Below are positions 25,839-37,987 of a stretch of 64,000 nucleotides of DNA, piece after piece. Under the pieces are notes generated by a model. The model was not told the origin of the DNA. It was given only the letters and a program-made list of their open reading frames with translations, and did no database searches. Source of the DNA: Druceiella hillmani. Lineage: Eukaryota; Arthropoda; Insecta; Lepidoptera; Hepialidae. Each line of letters opens with the position of its first letter. Position 1 is the stretch's first letter. The translations under genes were made by a program, and so were the position numbers. The stretch spans positions 8,705,001 through 8,769,000 of the forward strand of contig JAYKKI010000016.1 in NCBI GenBank assembly GCA_039881145.1, read 5' to 3'.

Positions 25839-25879
25839 CCACGACCTAGGTTTCGTTGTATTACAACATCTTCAGGTGG
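25839..25879 (-). ncRNA. Hammerhead ribozyme-like motif, left arm
   Basis: On the minus strand: stem I 5' strand CCAC (25879-25876), CTGAAGA core (25875-25869), stem II GTTGT/ACAAC with an AAT loop, GAAA (25854-25851), a short palindromic stem III (ACC-TA-GGT), then GTC (25845-25843) and stem I 3' strand GTGG (25842-25839). The hammerhead consensus is CUGANGA, stem II, GAAA, stem III, NUH with cleavage after H, here predicted between 25843 and 25842. One extra U sits between the CUGANGA core and stem II, and stem III is minimal, as in Penelope-type hammerheads that may act as dimers. Activity is not shown. Confidence 0.5.
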
Positions 25880-25927
25880 GATATTAGCAAAATATGTGGG
25901 ATATTAACAAAGATCTTTGCTAATATC

Positions 25928-25968
25928 CCACCTGACGATGTTGTAATACAACGAAACCTAGGTCGTGG
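25928..25968 (+). ncRNA. Hammerhead ribozyme-like motif, right arm
   Basis: On the plus strand: CCAC (25928-25931), CTGACGA (25932-25938), stem II GTTGT/ACAAC (25940-25944 with 25948-25952), GAAA (25953-25956), CCTAGG, then TC and GTGG (25965-25968). Predicted cleavage follows C25964. The variable position of CUGANGA is C here and A in the left-arm copy, so the consensus is kept in both despite the difference. The extra U (25939) before stem II is shared. The long inverted repeat would compete with this fold in any transcript covering both arms. Confidence 0.5.
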
Positions 25969-26350
25969 TAAAAAAATTAAAGAAAGTAGAAATAATACTA
26001 CATCACGGCGTTTCATTTAATTGTGTATACTAATATTATTATTTATTAAGAGAAACATAATAAAAACTTGTTTAAATTTGTCACCGATACGCACATGAAA
26101 CAAACCATGGTACATAGTGAAAGAAATCCGACGACAACCTTATCTTGATTTTATACCAAATTTTCAATTTATTTAATTCTTTAGTATTTTCTTTAAACTG
26201 ATTATTTTTAATCATATGAGTGTAATTTCAAACCTCATGTAATGTACAGTTTAAATAAAAACAATTAAGGAAAACATTTTTTTTTCATTTCGGTCTTCTA
26301 TCCATGAAGTAAATTACTTCTGTCATTAATGACGAAGTATTTAAAAAAAA

Positions 26351-26351
<1 letters not shown>

Positions 26352-26398
<47 letters not shown>
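26352..26398. repeat. (TA)n microsatellite
   Basis: An uninterrupted TA dinucleotide run of about 23 units. Confidence 0.95.
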
Positions 26399-26401
<3 letters not shown>

Positions 26402-26792
26402 GAAACATATGAATATTTGACTGGAGGTGAAAAAAAATTAATGAAATATAGTGTATTCATACTCTAAATGGAAGTAAAACAACAAAATTTGCAAGTCATT
26501 CAAAAAATTAAAATATCGCAAGCAAAACGCTTACTTAAAAGAACTGTACTCAAACGAGTAGCTTAACATAAAATGAAATATGCGTTCCCACACTTTGATG
26601 AGTTATTTCACAATGTTAGTTTGGAAATCAAATTGCTAAAGCAAAAGACCGAAGGGTGTGAATTTATTTTCGCTTCAAGATTTATGAAATGACTTTTTGC
26701 ATATATTCTAAAACTGCTTATGTTTATTTTAGAAAAGATACGAAAATTAATTATAAAGCAAACATTCTTTTTACTATCAGTTATAAGGGATA

Positions 26793-26841
26793 AATCCGTT
26801 TGAACTTTACATGGAAGGTGAAAGTCAAGTTCAAACGGATT
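26793..26841. repeat. Perfect 15-bp inverted repeat, 19-nt loop
   Basis: AATCCGTTTGAACTT (26793-26807) is perfectly complementary to 26827-26841. It is a small foldback with no evident function. Confidence 0.75.
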
Positions 26842-27390
26842 AACTGAATCTTATTTTAATACAGTAGTTAGCTGACACCGTTATTTTTATCTGACTCTTA
26901 GTACCAGTATCGATAAGCCATGCAAAAATTGCGCAATATTGATTAAAAAAATGACGTCAATGCATATTTAACTTTTCATCACACCGTTATTTAATTACAT
27001 TATTCAAAACCTACATAAATAAATAAATGAATAGTTTCGAATGGAATTTATTCATTCGTCGTTTCCTCTTATTATTTTACGTTCGTTTGGTCATCTTTTA
27101 ATTTTCTGTCTAATGCTGCATTTTTCAAAAAGCTCGTTTTTGAAAGTCAAGTGTATATAAACTACTTAAATGTATTTACATTCAACTGCTCTAATAATTA
27201 TCTATCCAGACGAAGTAGTAGTTTATTGGCATGTAATTTTACATGGAAATCTTTATCGATATAATAGAAAACATCAATGATCATCATTTAATATGTTTAT
27301 TATAATATAAGTTTCAAAATATATCTACATCAATTTAATCATTACCTTGTCCTCAAAAATCTACTTCGCGTGATGACTTTTTATTACCTA

Positions 27391-27393
<3 letters not shown>

Positions 27394-27449
<56 letters not shown>
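27394..27449. repeat. (TA)n microsatellite
   Basis: A TA run with one T insertion near 27441. The 85-codon frame across it is a repeat artefact. Confidence 0.95.
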
Positions 27450-30400
27450 CGCACATATATTATGCATTAAAATATTTAAATTTCAAAACAATTTCGCAAA
27501 AACGTACAATCAATTCAAACGGCTACATATTAATTACATGAGCGTTTTACAAAATTTTATTTCAAAAAGTTTTTTCTTAGTTTTTATACATAAACAATTA
27601 GTAATTTTACTATTCGAAGTTGTATGAAAGTCATAAAGAAGTAGCAATGATAAAATTACTATTTCGGAAACCGAAGTATTTTTACATGAAACAATTATTG
27701 TGAGCGGGTTATTATTTATACAAATAATTACCAAGCTTTTTATGCTTAAATATTAATGACTCAGTTAAAAAAGAGAAAGTGAAAGAAATAATTAAATTCG
27801 ATTAAATAAACGAAATTAAGTACGGTTTAATAAAAAAAGAGCAGAAAATTCAACAACCCACTGGAAGAGTTAAGCGAAAAAGAAAATACTGCACAAGCAT
27901 ACTTTTGCTTAACCAAAATTCTTTTATGTAATATTCATGTAATGTCGGAGATATTAAAAGACTTGTTGTTAATAAATATTAGTTTCAGTAATAATCTGGA
28001 CCCACTGCAATTTTCTTCTTCTTTAGAAAATATACTAATAAACCATTTACATCCTAAAAACTTCTTAAATATAAAATAATGTATGACTATAATGTGAAAA
28101 AGATTAAGTAAATGAAATTAAATCAATGTTAAAATGACAAATTAATTGCGTATGTAGTGTTATAAAATATAATTATGTTTATATATTAAATTATTTTTAT
28201 TACTTGGAATAATTTATAATGGATAAAATTCTCAAATTTTATTTATTTTGAAAACGGATAAAAAGGAATCGAGACGAAACATTTTATATCTTTGTCGATT
28301 ATAATTCACCTTAATGAAATACGCAATTAGCGTAAGAGAACAATGAATCTGTTAATGAATCTTTGATTTTTATTATGAAAGTTAAATATTAATAACAAAG
28401 ATTAAAAATTTTCAACTACATAATGTTTCGATTTACTCATTAAAATTTAGTAATATCTACATGTTAATAAAAATCTTATTTTTTCTTCTGTGTGAGCATT
28501 GGATTAGTTACCATGAAGCAACTTAATTGACGGGGAAGTCTGTTTATTTTAATTCTGTTTCTATGAAAACTGTTCAATTTATTCTTAAACTAACGACTTC
28601 AGAATAAATGACCAAGTTTTCATAGAACTGTCGTTACAGCTTTGTACTATGCAAAACTTGTTTCACGGTTAGTGTTTATTTAGCTATTTAAAAATTTTAA
28701 CTATAAAAAATTTTCGATTTTTTCATATTGATATTTTGATTGACGAATGAATTTGTGATTTTTTTGTCTAATCTAGATATGCCTTTCCCTAAATTTAATT
28801 CTTAAGTTAATAGTTTTCTACGCGATTTATTTTTGTTCACTTTTGGGTAAGTCTCGTACAAGATGTTAGGACGAGGACGTCATGTTTTTATTTTTTTGTC
28901 AAATTCTAGTTTATTAAAGAAAGTGAAAAAGTCCTAAAATATACATGAATGTACAAATATTTATCTTTAAGCGATTAAGATAATTTCACACTCAAATAAT
29001 TTTGAGTCGGTAAAAAGAATTGTTGAAAAGTAGCTCAAAAATTATATATAATACTTAATACCTTCTTTAATAATAACATTGTTAAAGTATTTAAAAATTG
29101 TGATACTTATACTTTTTATATTGGTATATTTTTTTTTAAATAACTTTTTCCTCTGTTATTTACATTTAAACAGCATTTTGGGAAGCGAGTTCACACTAAA
29201 CTCGAACTTATCTCCTTGCACTCAATGTGGACAAAATAATACATCACGCGCAAATACGTCCTCTCTCTATTCAGGTGATGATTTTAATCGCGACAGGTTC
29301 TAATTACTTTTCATTCTTATATTTTCACGTGATATTTTTGTAATTATTTCGATAAAATAATTACAAAAATGAGCGCAGAGAGTGAAAAGTGTTTCGATAT
29401 ATCATGTATATTGAAAAATATTTAAATAAATACATCCATTGTTATTTGTTATTCATTATTTGTTTACTATAATAATATTTCTTTCTTTGCAACAAGTTTC
29501 ATTCTGTGGTTTTGTTTAATTATAAAACTCTATTGGGTAGAAAAAATATCCACTACTCCATGCGTAGGTAAGTGATAACCTGTTAAATAAAAGGAATTCA
29601 GAATGAAAAGTGTGTGGACTTCTCACCTTAAAATATTGCTAATGAATATGAATTTATGACTACTCCTGTCGAAATAATAATCATAAATAACGAAGTTTAG
29701 TTTTAAAAACACATTTAATAATGATGAAGTATGAAAAAAATGAAAATAAGGAACTCTTCGAAAATTAATCCAATAAGTAGGTCTTTTGCTAGAGTAAAAA
29801 CAATATATCTATTAAGTCAAACTAAAGACAGCGACAAGCTTATTCTGAATTAGTACAGTTTATAATTAATTTTAAAATGGCGTATTAGAAACACCAAAAA
29901 ATTAATGTTCTTCCTATTGACATTATCAAACAATAAAGAATTACTCTGGGAAAAATATAAATTTACAAATATTCCAGCATTTCACAACATTTCATTCTGG
30001 CTAAAAAAAGGAAAATAGTGAGAAACTTTGGACTCTCCTTTCATTTCATATATTTTTGAAATTGAAAATTATCTTGCAATTTAAAAAAAACAGGGCATAC
30101 TGAGGGCTTTAATATTTCTTAAAGTTAACGGATTATTTACTTTCTCGTGAAGTGAATTTATTAAAAACGAATTAGATTTCATTATTTTATTTCTTCTACT
30201 TAAATAAAAAAAAATCGTTTACTACCAAAATTGGAAATTAAGTCCTTTTTTCCAATATGGGAAGTTATCTTTCTGACCAACAATTTCTTTAAAACTTACC
30301 ATATTTATTTATTCAATTTAACAAGAAATAGTTTATAACATTTACTATGAAATACAGTACTAGTTAATGGATAACAATTATAAACTTATAGAGGTAACTT

Positions 30401-33050
30401 CCGAATAATCAAATTAAACCATAAATTAAATGACGTTCATGCATATTCCAACTGCACCAACAAAGTCTTTAATCCAGATTATGCAAGTGCAAAGCAACGG
30501 GAAAGGCGGTGTTTATACAAGCTGCTTAATCTAATGGAACAAAAGGACTTAAATTTGTAGAAGTCATCATACAATCACAATTTGAAATCGCTCAGAAGTG
30601 TTTACGTGCGAAAATAGAATTTCTAAAAGCTCACTCGGAACGCAGTAGTTTAAAGTTCAACTTAACACTATCTTAACATTCTCTACTTATGTACATTACT
30701 TGAATATTTTATATAGTAAAATATACACCTTGTAAAACTGTGGTTATTTGAGAATATAAAATGAAAGTAATTTTCTTTTTATATAAGACACTCTTGTATC
30801 TAGGTTATAAATGAATTCATCCCCATTTTGTTTATAATAAAAAATGTACATTTAACTAACTATAAATAATACTAAATCCTTTCACCTTTTACATTTTTTT
30901 ATGTACTCAAAACTAAATATGCTCTGTTTCTGTATGTAAATATTATTGTCAAACTGATACGCTCCCTCTCATTAAAATATACTTTGCAGCAATAATAATA
31001 ATTGAATATTAATTTTTATTACTGGTAGAACTTATCCAGCTTAGTAAATATTTTCAAATAAAATATCTGAAAATATTTACTCAGCTGTGGTAGAGTGGTT
31101 AATAGATACAATAATTTTAAATATTAGCCACGACGTTATTAAATAAACGATATTGAATTTCACGGTCTTGCCGGCTTTTGCCATTAATTATTTCACCACA
31201 TTAACTCAAATATTCAAACATTTTAAAATCTACCGCAGGAGGTAAAATGTCATAATTTTTTATTGTTACTTAACTTTGGCCTGGTTTTTTTTCATTCAGA
31301 ATTATTTAAAAATTAACGAAACACATATCGCAATAGATACATTTCTTTTAACTGAATCTAATATACTGTAGAAATGATGCTGTACGGATCTTTGAGGTCA
31401 ACTCAAAGGTTTATCTTTTTTACGTTTGAATAACATATATATTTTTTTTGTTTTTATTTACGTGGTTCATGGTAATAACTAGTGACAACTTGATTAATCT
31501 GTTAATGTGATTGCTCAATTCATCAAATGCTAGTGTATTTAAAAACTTGTCATTTTTAGTAGAATTTAATAATGCTAGTAGAGAGCGTGGTATTAATTTG
31601 ATGTGAAGCGCTATAGGATCAAAATTTCCGGCGTACTGATCGGATTATATACGATTTGTACTGATCGGGTTATTTCCTATTTTCTTTATGTCAATAATAT
31701 TCTAAAGGATCCTAAAGATATAGGCTCTCCCCTTATTCGTATGACGATTTCTATAAAACGAATATGGACGATAATTGTTTTTCCCGAGGAAAATTAGTTA
31801 TTGAACTTTTTTGTTTTTCACTTTACTATAAAATCTTCACTGCTTTATTTGTAAATTTTTCATTTTGTTCCAATAACGAAATTTATGTTGAGTTTGACTT
31901 TTTAAAGGTGTCTTTATAATTGAACCAAAAAAAACAACTTTATGAATGTAAGTTTTTCACTATTAGAGATGAGGAAAAGTATAAAAATATTTCAAATGTG
32001 GCCCAAAACATGCATAATGCCTATGGTTCTATGACCGGTTGGCTAGAAATTCAAGTTTTTATAAATCATCAAACAATGTTATATTGCATATTTGGGTTAC
32101 ATGCTCAGGAATAAGAGATACATGTTTTTCAATTAATCATGATGGGAAAAGTTGCTGAGAGAAGGAAAGTTGGTCGCAAAGAAAGTTATGGTTGCGCAAC
32201 ATCCACAAATGGACAGGAATTATGTGTACTGTCGTCCTCTTTCATCTTGCTAAGGATAAATATGCAGAGCTGATTGCCAACTTTCATTATTTGGAAAAGC
32301 ACCCTTAGAAGAAAAGTTTAACTTGCTTATCTGCCTATTTGTATGTAAATTTATGTGTAACGTGCTTAGCATTATATGAGAAAAAAAATAGTTAAACATC
32401 TTTCTCAAAGCAAAAGAATCATTCAATTTTCAAATTGCGCAATAGATTGCATCCATATATTTAGATCTCAATGCCATCGTTCAAAATTTTATATATAAAA
32501 AAGGTAGAAATGAATTTTCCAAGTAAATGATGATTAAATTACACAAGTTTTCCTGTCCATTATCTGTTATGATTATATTGTTATTGTGTTTGGTAATACT
32601 TAGAGCACGTGTATCGCTATGCCTTGTTCATATTGATTTACGTTATATAATGGTGTTTCATTTTCGGTGTTTGATGCACTTAGTAATTTTTCACCTTTCC
32701 GTTAGGAAAGACAACAAGAGAATAACAAATTTGCATGTCCCTTTTTTATAAAGGAGGTACTGCGTATAAAGCAATATTGCAAAAAGATATGTGAAAGAAA
32801 AGTGTTGATTGACGAGCAAATTAAAACTATATAATAGCTAAATAAATTTTTAACACGAAAATAATATAGACAGACTTTCTGGAAACGCAAATATAGAATC
32901 CAAGTTCCCCAAACTTGTGTTTTCAAAAAATCAAAGTAAATATTTTATTTACGCCGAAATTTCAATAGCGCTGAAATTGACAATTAATAATAAGAATTTA
33001 AATAATTAAAAATTTCATCCAAAATGCTTTTTAAAAATGCTTGGAGAAAG
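27450..33050. other. Unassigned AT-rich sequence
   Basis: No gene was recognised. The frame 29079-29303 begins with a hydrophobic stretch but starts at TTG, not ATG. Frames at 31603-31797 and 31920-32114 (plus) have no familiar motif. A slightly less AT-rich stretch at 32140-32310 also shows no conserved domain. The structures seen are a foldback at 29334-29370 and a moderately GC-richer stretch at 30470-30660. Confidence 0.5.
29334..29370. repeat. Perfect 16-bp inverted repeat, 5-nt loop
   Basis: ATTTTTGTAATTATTT (29334-29349) is complementary to 29355-29370 around CGATA. It is AT-only in most of the arm, so less striking than the others. Confidence 0.75.
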
Positions 33051-33131
33051 GTAGACTTTGTTATTGTTTAATAATCGGCAAAATACGGTACTTTGTTATA
33101 TAATAAAAATTGGTACTTTTTTATTATTTAA

Positions 33132-33822
33132 TAATCGGCAAACAAAACAAAATTAATCTTAAGGGGCTAGAATGAGAAGAGCTATGTCTAGCAATGTGTA
33201 TGAGTGAGATAATTTGTCGGCAACATAGTCTGTGCATCGTTAACATGTGATTATAACCAGGTATATTTGCTATACTGGTGATTAGGCTGGGAAATTTTGG
33301 AGTAAAAATGAAAAAAAATATATACATTTCAATGAATTTTGAAAAAAATTTAAATTTTTCAAGAAAATATTACGTTTTATATTCAATTAAAAAGTAATAA
33401 AAATAAAGTATATGCTTAATATAAAAATATTATCTGTTGTATAAATTTCTTCTGTAATATAAATTATGAAGATACTATATGGTAGGAGTATAAAATATGT
33501 TTTATGATGTCCTTAGACTTTCACTGTGCTTAGTTTAAGTCTCATTAATAAATAATAAATATTACAATATTAATCTTATGGTTTAATGAGTTTTGTGATT
33601 ATTGAAATCAATAATTTTTGTAACACTTAAAATATAAATTAATTTGAATTTTTTTAATGGACATAACCAGGCGATAATGAGTTTTATTTAAAAAAAATTC
33701 TCATAGTGGATTTTTATTGAATTTAATTAAAAATATGAATAACCTATTTTCCGATGTACTCTGCTGGTTGCAATGCTGTTCACTTTAGATCATGCAAGAT
33801 TTATTTTTACGTTTGCCGATTA
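33132..33822. mobile_element. TTAA-flanked element with terminal inverted repeats
   Basis: The left end reads TTAA then TAATCGGCAAAC (TTAA at 33128-33131). The right end reads GTTTGCCGATTA then TTAA (33823-33826). The inverted ends extend with weaker similarity for about 30 bp. A TTAA target duplication is typical of piggyBac-like elements (family knowledge), but their usual CCY start is absent, so the family is uncertain. The 691-bp interior has no transposase-like frame, as expected of a MITE. A second left end, TTAA plus TAATCGGCAAAA, lies just upstream at 33068-33083. Confidence 0.5.
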
Positions 33823-33935
33823 TTAAACATTAACAAAGAAGTTTACTTCTTTTATTTCTCAGTTAAAAATTTATTTAGCTTCTACATTATTTTAGTTTGC
33901 TCGTGAATCTACCCTTTTTTGCAGATAATTCTTTT

Positions 33936-34534
33936 GGACTAGTCATATTCAGCGACTCCATTCCAGCTTTAGAAGCAATAAGTAGAGGTTAGTTTGCACT
34001 CACCCAAAAAATCCATCGTCAATTGGAATAAATTGGCAAATCAAGAAATAAAATCTGCATTCTTTCATCTGCATTTTAAGCGATTGCCCGGAATACCAAC
34101 ATGTGATGCGAGCACATGTTGGTATTCCGGGCAATGAGGCAGCTGATGAGCTTTCAAAAGAAGCTCGGGATTTAAGAGGTTTTAATAATACTAGAACTAC
34201 CCTTGGTAATATAAATGCTTAGTAAATGTACTGTTTACGAGAAAAGGCCATCAAAAAAGACTATCACATATGTGAAATTAACGCAAATCGTGTGCTCCTC
34301 AAGATTATCAAAAAACTTAGAACTGGGCACTTTCAAGGCATGAAAATCCATCCCGATAGTACTAGAACGTATTGTCTCTATAATAACTGTGATGTCTTCC
34401 TCAATCCGGACCATATCTTCAGCTGTCCTGCGATTTTGAGATCTCCGCTTGATCTTGGAGAATTTCCATTCAGCGGACAGCTCTACTCTGAAAATATGAT
34501 TAATATCGCCAAATGCGTCATTTTTGCCCAATGA
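33936..34534 (+). pseudogene. Jockey-like non-LTR retrotransposon, RNase H and C-terminal tail, broken
   Basis: The translation begins GLVIFSDSIPALEAISRG, matching the RNase H block with a catalytic Asp (DSxxALEAI). After two stops and a frame change it continues HVGIPGNEAADELSKEARD from 34115, the classic last RNase H block whose final Asp is catalytic. Two further stops (TAG TAA at 34220-34225) precede a tail with LRTGHFQGMKIHPDSTRTYC and NPDHIFSCPAIL, the Cys/His tail typical of these elements. In an intact element this domain degrades template RNA during target-primed reverse transcription. Reverse transcriptase and endonuclease parts are absent. A 23-bp foldback sits exactly at the HVGIPGN codons and probably caused the frame change. 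The 113-codon minus-strand frame here is a shadow. Confidence 0.88.
34083..34135. repeat. Perfect 23-bp foldback inside the RNase H relic
   Basis: The arm 34083-34105 (ATTGCCCGGAATACCAACAT and three more bases) is the exact complement of 34113-34135, separated by ATGCGAG. The right arm is the native retrotransposon sequence encoding HVGIPGN. The left arm is therefore an inverted copy that replaced upstream coding sequence, as expected from a short-range template switch. Confidence 0.9.
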
Positions 34535-35640
34535 CTTTTGTAGCCGCTTCTTCATTTCTTGTGAATACGACACCAACCAATCATTATGCTTTTTATCATC
34601 AGTGACATAACATAACGAATAACTATCTGCTTAAATTTCTCATGCGTGAAAAATAGTTTTTTCAAAAATATAAATATAAATTAATAATTTTAATTAAAAA
34701 AAAATAGAAATTTCCTAATTGACATTTGAAATCAAGTTAAAATGTTTGTCATGAAATATGTGTCAGACAATTTTACCAAAGTATATTTTTGAGATAAAAT
34801 AAAGGGTATGTTTCTTGTGATACTTTTTGTTTCAATACTGTAATAACCAGTTCTTGTTTCTAGTAAAGTGCTAAGGTTATAAGATATAAATAATAATTCC
34901 AATTCCTACATGGTCAAAATGACATATTCTATGTATAAAAGTTATTTCATCAGATTTATTGTAATGATTTATATTTTATATTAATAATTTTATGACGGTG
35001 GGAACTATTCTACATTAAATATTAACACTTTATCTTAAATGAATTTTGGATTAAGATGCCTCTAATAATATAAAATTAATTTATTTAAGCGGGGTAATGA
35101 AACAATTTAGTGGAAACTACAGGCAAATATTATTAACACTGTTTGGAAGTTTAAAAGAGATAATAGTGGATGAAATTTGGTAAGCTTCATAATTGTATTA
35201 GTTTACATAATTACATTAGTTTTATCCATAAATTTATTTTTATATATAATTTAAAATAAATAAATGGTTTTGTTGTACATTCTATACTGGTCAAAAGAAC
35301 AAGTTAGATGTGTCTGAAAAATATTTTTTCATTTATATAGGTAGTATAACTTCAGAAATATATTGAACAATAGGCAAAACAATTAGGTTTGCTTAAGACC
35401 ACACGCCAATGATTCATTGGGTAAATTAACGAAATAAAAATATATTTACAGACTCGAGCACCCAAGTTAGTAAGTATATTTTTATTCGGGTGCACTTGAC
35501 CTAGCAACGAGTATAGCCGATGCCGAACCGTTCGGCTACACTCGGCCTATCGCCGATTATACCTGAAACGCGTAACGTCACAGATCTCTTCCCATCTAAC
35601 ATTTTGGACAAGGTAATATTTACATATATATTATCGTAAA

Positions 35641-35669
35641 TACATACACACACACAAACACACACACAC

Positions 35670-35700
<31 letters not shown>

Positions 35701-35712
35701 TACACACACACA

Positions 35713-35760
<48 letters not shown>

Positions 35761-35777
35761 TGATGATATATATATAT
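35641..35777. repeat. Compound (CA)n/(CATA)n/(TA)n microsatellite
   Basis: CA-rich tract with CATA blocks to about 35715, then an uninterrupted TA run to 35757, then a short second TA run. The 86-codon minus frame over it is an artefact of the repeat. Confidence 0.95.
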
Positions 35778-36556
35778 GTCTCCTCTTTTTGATTATGTTA
35801 AATTTCATTAAGTATTTATTTCGCTAGGGATTAAATTAGTGATGATTATAAAATAATTTCATTTTAAACAAGATACGGAACTTTTCGTGTGCGATCCACA
35901 CTGCACTTGACCAGTTTTATTATAAATATATATATTTATATAGTCATTTCAAAAATAAAATTTAACAATTAAACTAAAGGTAACAGAATTTGAATTGAAA
36001 AATACCGTTCCCTTCATTTTCTTACTTTTACACTCAAATAAGTCTCACAGGACTTTTCACGATTTTCATTAATAATAAATTAATTTTTAGTATATTTTAT
36101 CAAAATTTAATAGTATTGAAATAAATTATGATCCATATATTCGATCAAGTACAGGCAAAAAGTGCAAAAAAAAGTTAAATACAAAAAATAATCGAAAGCT
36201 TGTCTGTCATACATTTTTTTGTGAGAAGGAAAATCAATAAATCATGGAATCTATAAAATATTTTTTTTTTAATTTTTCAATAAAACCGTTATTTTATACA
36301 AAAATAATTACATGAAATATTAGCAACAGAAGTTTAAAAAAAATAAGAATAAATATGGGTATACATTCTTAACTGAATATTCTTTAACCATATGGGTTCA
36401 GATTATGAAAGAAGTAATAACTTGTGAATAAATGTATACTATTAATGTGTACAGTACCATTAACATTCGCAGTTTGCAGAACACTAATCAAGTTTAATCA
36501 GCTTGAACATAATTTATTGCTAATATATAATATTTCATAATTTAATATTTCATAAT

Positions 36557-36600
36557 TAATTTATATACATATTAAGCACTCTTAATATGTATATAAATTA
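36557..36600. repeat. Perfect 20-bp inverted repeat, 4-nt loop
   Basis: TAATTTATATACATATTAAG (36557-36576) is perfectly complementary to 36581-36600 around CACT. Confidence 0.85.
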
Positions 36601-37974
36601 TACTACTGAATATATTTAATAATTTTAATTCGGCTTTACTTTATCACAAATTTTCTTTTTCAATATCATTTATAAATTCATCGTAGAGAAATTTGAGCAT
36701 TTACGATTTTAGTAAAGATACATTTCTTGAGGTATGTCATCTCTATGTGTTTAAGTTTTATTAGACTTAGTAATATATTATAAACTTTATATTGTTATCG
36801 TTACATAAATGCAAAAGTATGTAACTAGAGTGATCCTCTAATTGCATGGAAATAAATATAAAACTGTAATAAAATAAAATTAATACAGATAGGTCAAATA
36901 TTTGGTGAAACTTTAATTATAATATTTATTTTTTTTTATTTGCTCTAAGGAAATGTTCTCAATAACAGTTGCCAATCTACTATGACAATATTCTTTTAAA
37001 TTTCTTAATCGAAAACAATTATCCTCCATGTGACAAGTAGATACACTAAATGTCAAGTACCATAGGTAAATTTATAACAAAACTACGTAATTAACAAAAG
37101 GAAAATGAATGAACCACATTTAATAGTAAAAGAGAAACATTTGCACAAATTCATTAATTTTCACCGAAAACCTACGTAAGTCTGCCTCGGAAAATTGCGT
37201 TAATACAAAATTAAATGTGAATAGCTTTTCAGCGTACATTTACTTTGATTGATAAAGTCACAAATGGCGTTACTGAAATGGATCCCCTATGACAATAAGC
37301 GTTATATTTTATCACTATCAAGACGCGTGACATTCTTGCGTTAAGTTAGCTTTGAAACATTGACATTGATGAATAAGGGATATCCAGGAAAAGCGGAAGT
37401 GCCCGAAAAGGAAAAATTTCGTCTAAATAACGAGCCAAAAATGCGAGAAAAATAAATTTTATACCTATTTCTGGAATCGTAGAAAGCAAACATTTTTTTT
37501 ATCTTTCGGATCTAATAATTGTATACGGGAGGATTTTTTGGGAAACTAAAGTTTATCGTGTAATATGTAATATAGTTTACTTTTCTTCAGATGATTCGAG
37601 ATAATATCAGTTTTAAACCGACGAAATTAGTGGCGGTACAAACACTTTTTTCAGATTAGTTTGTATAGTACAAAAGTATCTGGCGTATAAAATTAATATT
37701 CGCAACATTTGTGATGATTTTCACATATTTATGAATAAGATTCAGCAAAATTAATATTTCACAATTAATTTCTTGTTCAGATGGGCTGAAAAAAGAATGA
37801 AAATGTATTTTTAAATTTAATATTTAAATTAATTAAAAAGACAAATATTGCAACATTTGTACACCTTTATTTTGAAACGGAAAAAAATTAAAGTAACTAC
37901 CAAAAATCACCAATTTATATAAGTAAAACGGTAGGAATACAAACCAATAAGAGCAACAAAATGTTATTAAAACA

Positions 37975-37987
37975 CCCCCCCCCCCCC
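37975..37987. repeat. C13 homopolymer
   Basis: Thirteen consecutive C residues, unusual in such AT-rich DNA. It directly abuts a more complex block (CAGTACAATGAGCCTGTAG onwards), so it may mark the end of a decayed mobile element. It is also a possible assembly error site. Confidence 0.9.

Larger units (their letters stand above)
25786..26021. mobile_element. Long inverted repeat, probably paired Penelope-like ends
   Basis: The left arm 25786-25891 and right arm 25916-26021 are complementary over about 105 bp with about four mismatches, around a spacer of about 24 nt. The spacer repeats part of the arm (GTGGGATATTAACAAA), so the centre is itself near-palindromic. Each arm, read outward from the centre, carries CCCAC, CTGANGA, a short stem-loop, GAAA and then CCTAGGTCGTGG, a hammerhead-like core. 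Hammerhead motifs are known in the terminal repeats of Penelope-like retroelements (family knowledge), so the structure is best explained as two inverted element ends. No reverse transcriptase or GIY-YIG sequence was seen nearby. A transcript across it would fold into a long duplex. Confidence 0.75.

Noticed and set aside
29079..29303. 74-codon frame with a hydrophobic N-terminus, possible small secreted protein
   Set aside because: It starts at TTG, no ATG is suitably placed and no cleavage site or family resemblance is convincing.
34235..34576. 113-codon minus-strand frame
   Set aside because: It is antisense to the recognisable Jockey-like C-terminal tail and is explained by it.
35501..35761. 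86-codon minus frame rich in Tyr-Ile and Val-Cys
   Set aside because: It is a translation of the compound TA/CA microsatellite.
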